DNA from: JBLIKP01 sp047635375
GTDB taxonomy: Bacteria; Bacteroidota; Bacteroidia; Sphingobacteriales; Sphingobacteriaceae
Reading direction: 5' to 3'
Assembly (NCBI GenBank): GCA_047635375.1
Contig: JBLIKP010000031.1
Location: 1-23,966 of the forward strand
DNA length: 23,966 nt
Shown piece by piece: positions 22,630 through 23,966 of the stretch (the stretch's first letter is position 1; every line of letters begins with the position of its first letter). The translations under genes and the position numbers were made by a program. Below the pieces are notes generated by a model. It did no database searches. It was not told the DNA's origin and saw only the letters and a list, made by a program, of their open reading frames with translations.

Positions 22630-23966
22630 ATGAGAGATATTCTTCAAAAAATAAAAGTTTTAAAAAATACAGTAGTTGGACAAGATAAAGTCCTTTCTGC
22701 GGAAGCTTTAGACTTTCTTTCTAAACTTCATGAAAATTTCAATCCCACTAGAAAAGAATTATTACTCGATAGAAATCGAATTCAAACTGAAATTGATAAA
22801 ACAGGAAGTCTAGGGTTATTAAAAGAAACAGCAAATATCCGCGAAAGCGAATGGCAAGTAGCCCAAATCCCTGATGATTTACAGAAACGTAATGTAGAAA
22901 TTACTGGTCCGGTGGACAGAAAAATGGTTATTAACGCACTCAACAGCGGTGCTGATGTGTTTATGGCCGACTTCGAAGATTCTACTTCTCCCACATGGGA
23001 AAACCTAATGAACGGGCAAATTAACCTAGGGGATGCAATTCGTAGAAACATTGACTTTGTATCACCTCAAGGCAAATCTTATAAATTAAATGATAAAACT
23101 GCAACGCTCGTTGTTAGAGCTCGTGGTTGGCATCTGGACGAAAAGCATCTTGAACTTGATGGAGAGAAACTTTCAGGCAGTATGGTTGATTTCGGCCTTT
23201 ATGCTTTTAATAATCATAAAACTTTAATTGAAAACGGAACTTCACTCTATTTTTATCTCCCAAAAATTCAGGATTATAGAGAAGCCAAATTATGGGACGA
23301 CATTTTTTCCTTCACTGAAAAGGAGCTAGGAATGGAGCACGGTTCCATTAAAGCAACTGTGCTTATTGAAACCATTCATGGAGCTTTCCAAATGGAAGAA
23401 ATTGCCCATGCCTTGAAAGACCACCTGGCTGGATTAAACGCTGGACGTTGGGATTACATTTTTAGCGTAATTAAAACCAAATTTCACCATAAAGACTCCA
23501 TTCTGCCAGATCGCGCATGTGTAACAATGACTAGTGGATTTATGCAGGCCTACGCCGAAAAAATGGTGGATGTTTGCCATCGTCGTGGAGCTCATGCAAT
23601 TGGGGGAATGGCAGCATTTATTCCTTCTAAAGACCTTGCTGTTAATGAAAAGGCCTTTGAAAAAGTAAAAACCGACAAAGAAAGAGAAGCTTCTCAAGGC
23701 TTTGATGGCACTTGGGTTGCTCATCCTGGCTTGGTTGATGTAGCAAGAAACGCTTTCGATAAGGTGTTAAACGGGGAGCTTCACCAAAAGGAAGTTAACC
23801 CGAAAAAAGGGCAAATAAATCATGATGAACTTTCTGAATTTCACACCGAAGGTGAGGTTACCAAAAGAGGCTTGGCACATAATTTAAATATTGCTGTCCA
23901 CTATATGGCGTATTGGCTGAGTGGGACAGGCGCTGTTGCCCTAAATAATTTAATGGAGGATGCTGC
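22630..23966 (+). CDS. aceB: Malate synthase A, 3' end cut by the window
   Basis: Malate synthase condenses glyoxylate with acetyl-CoA to malate, the second step of the glyoxylate shunt. The frame from ATG at 22630 stays open to the window end (445 codons plus two bases; about 85 residues missing from the usual 530). Family motifs are FMADFEDSTSPTW (111-123), VVRARGWHLDE (161-171, Arg165), LIETIHGAFQMEEI (245-258, Glu247), LNAGRWDYIFS (269-279), GAHAIGGMAAFIPSK (320-334) and WVAHPGLVD (362-370). The last readable residues are LMED, whose Asp444 matches the catalytic base of the A isoform. The upstream region holds a palindromic operator candidate and a RamB/ScfR-type regulator, so control by acetate or acyl-CoA is likely. 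Isocitrate lyase may follow outside the window. Confidence 0.96.
   Translation, partial: MRDILQKIKVLKNTVVGQDKVLSAEALDFLSKLHENFNPTRKELLLDRNRIQTEIDKTGSLGLLKETANIRESEWQVAQIPDDLQKRNVEITGPVDRKMVINALNSGADVFMADFEDSTSPTWENLMNGQINLGDAIRRNIDFVSPQGKSYKLNDKTATLVVRARGWHLDEKHLELDGEKLSGSMVDFGLYAFNNHKTLIENGTSLYFYLPKIQDYREAKLWDDIFSFTEKELGMEHGSIKATVLIETIHGAFQMEEIAHALKDHLAGLNAGRWDYIFSVIKTKFHHKDSILPDRACVTMTSGFMQAYAEKMVDVCHRRGAHAIGGMAAFIPSKDLAVNEKAFEKVKTDKEREASQGFDGTWVAHPGLVDVARNAFDKVLNGELHQKEVNPKKGQINHDELSEFHTEGEVTKRGLAHNLNIAVHYMAYWLSGTGAVALNNLMEDA

Overview
The window looks like a chromosomal segment of a Bacteroidota member, most likely a flavobacterium-type organism (inference). Supporting signs are a protein with a type IX secretion C-terminal sorting domain, a TonB-dependent receptor with an N-terminal carboxypeptidase-regulatory-like domain, AT-rich intergenic DNA, little recognisable Shine-Dalgarno sequence, and promoters fitting the Bacteroidota consensus (TTG, about 19-23 nt, TAnnTTTG). 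No tRNA, rRNA, CRISPR array or transposase gene was seen.

Layout. Bases 1-499 carry two copies of an uncharacterised dispersed repeat with a hairpin core. Bases 500-10701 are all on the minus strand: a small lipoprotein, then a seven-gene cluster with gaps of 0-3 nt or short overlaps. In transcription order it holds a tandem-fused D-Ala-D-Ala-ligase-like protein, a PASTA protein, a T9SS cargo protein, a seven-haem cytochrome with TPRs, the MltG transglycosylase, a YbgC-type thioesterase and a YihY/BrkB membrane protein. This groups peptidoglycan/envelope genes with exported and redox proteins under one apparent promoter, which sits almost against the first ATG. An exported SRPBCC protein lies just upstream of it.

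Bases 11366-13640 form an eroded, repeat-rich island. It has a third copy of the hairpin repeat, three arrays of 8-bp units (two of them forming an imperfect inverted pair about 500 bp apart), an SGNH hydrolase gene whose reading frame breaks just before the catalytic Asp-His block, and a small secreted-protein gene broken by at least four lesions.

Bases 13680-20497 return to core genes: rpsO (GTG start, strong terminator), pnp with a structured upstream region, a minus-strand YceI protein, then rpe followed closely by a TonB-dependent receptor. Bases 20624-23966 hold a divergent locus: a RamB/ScfR-type regulator with crcB behind it on the minus strand, and malate synthase A (aceB, cut off by the window end) on the plus strand. 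Their 133-bp intergenic region contains a perfect 14-bp palindrome, a candidate operator for the glyoxylate shunt.

The strongest candidates for something undescribed are the dispersed repeat whose three copies keep the same hairpin with compensated stem bases, the octamer arrays beside it, the double ligase fusion, and the operator-like palindrome between the regulator and aceB.
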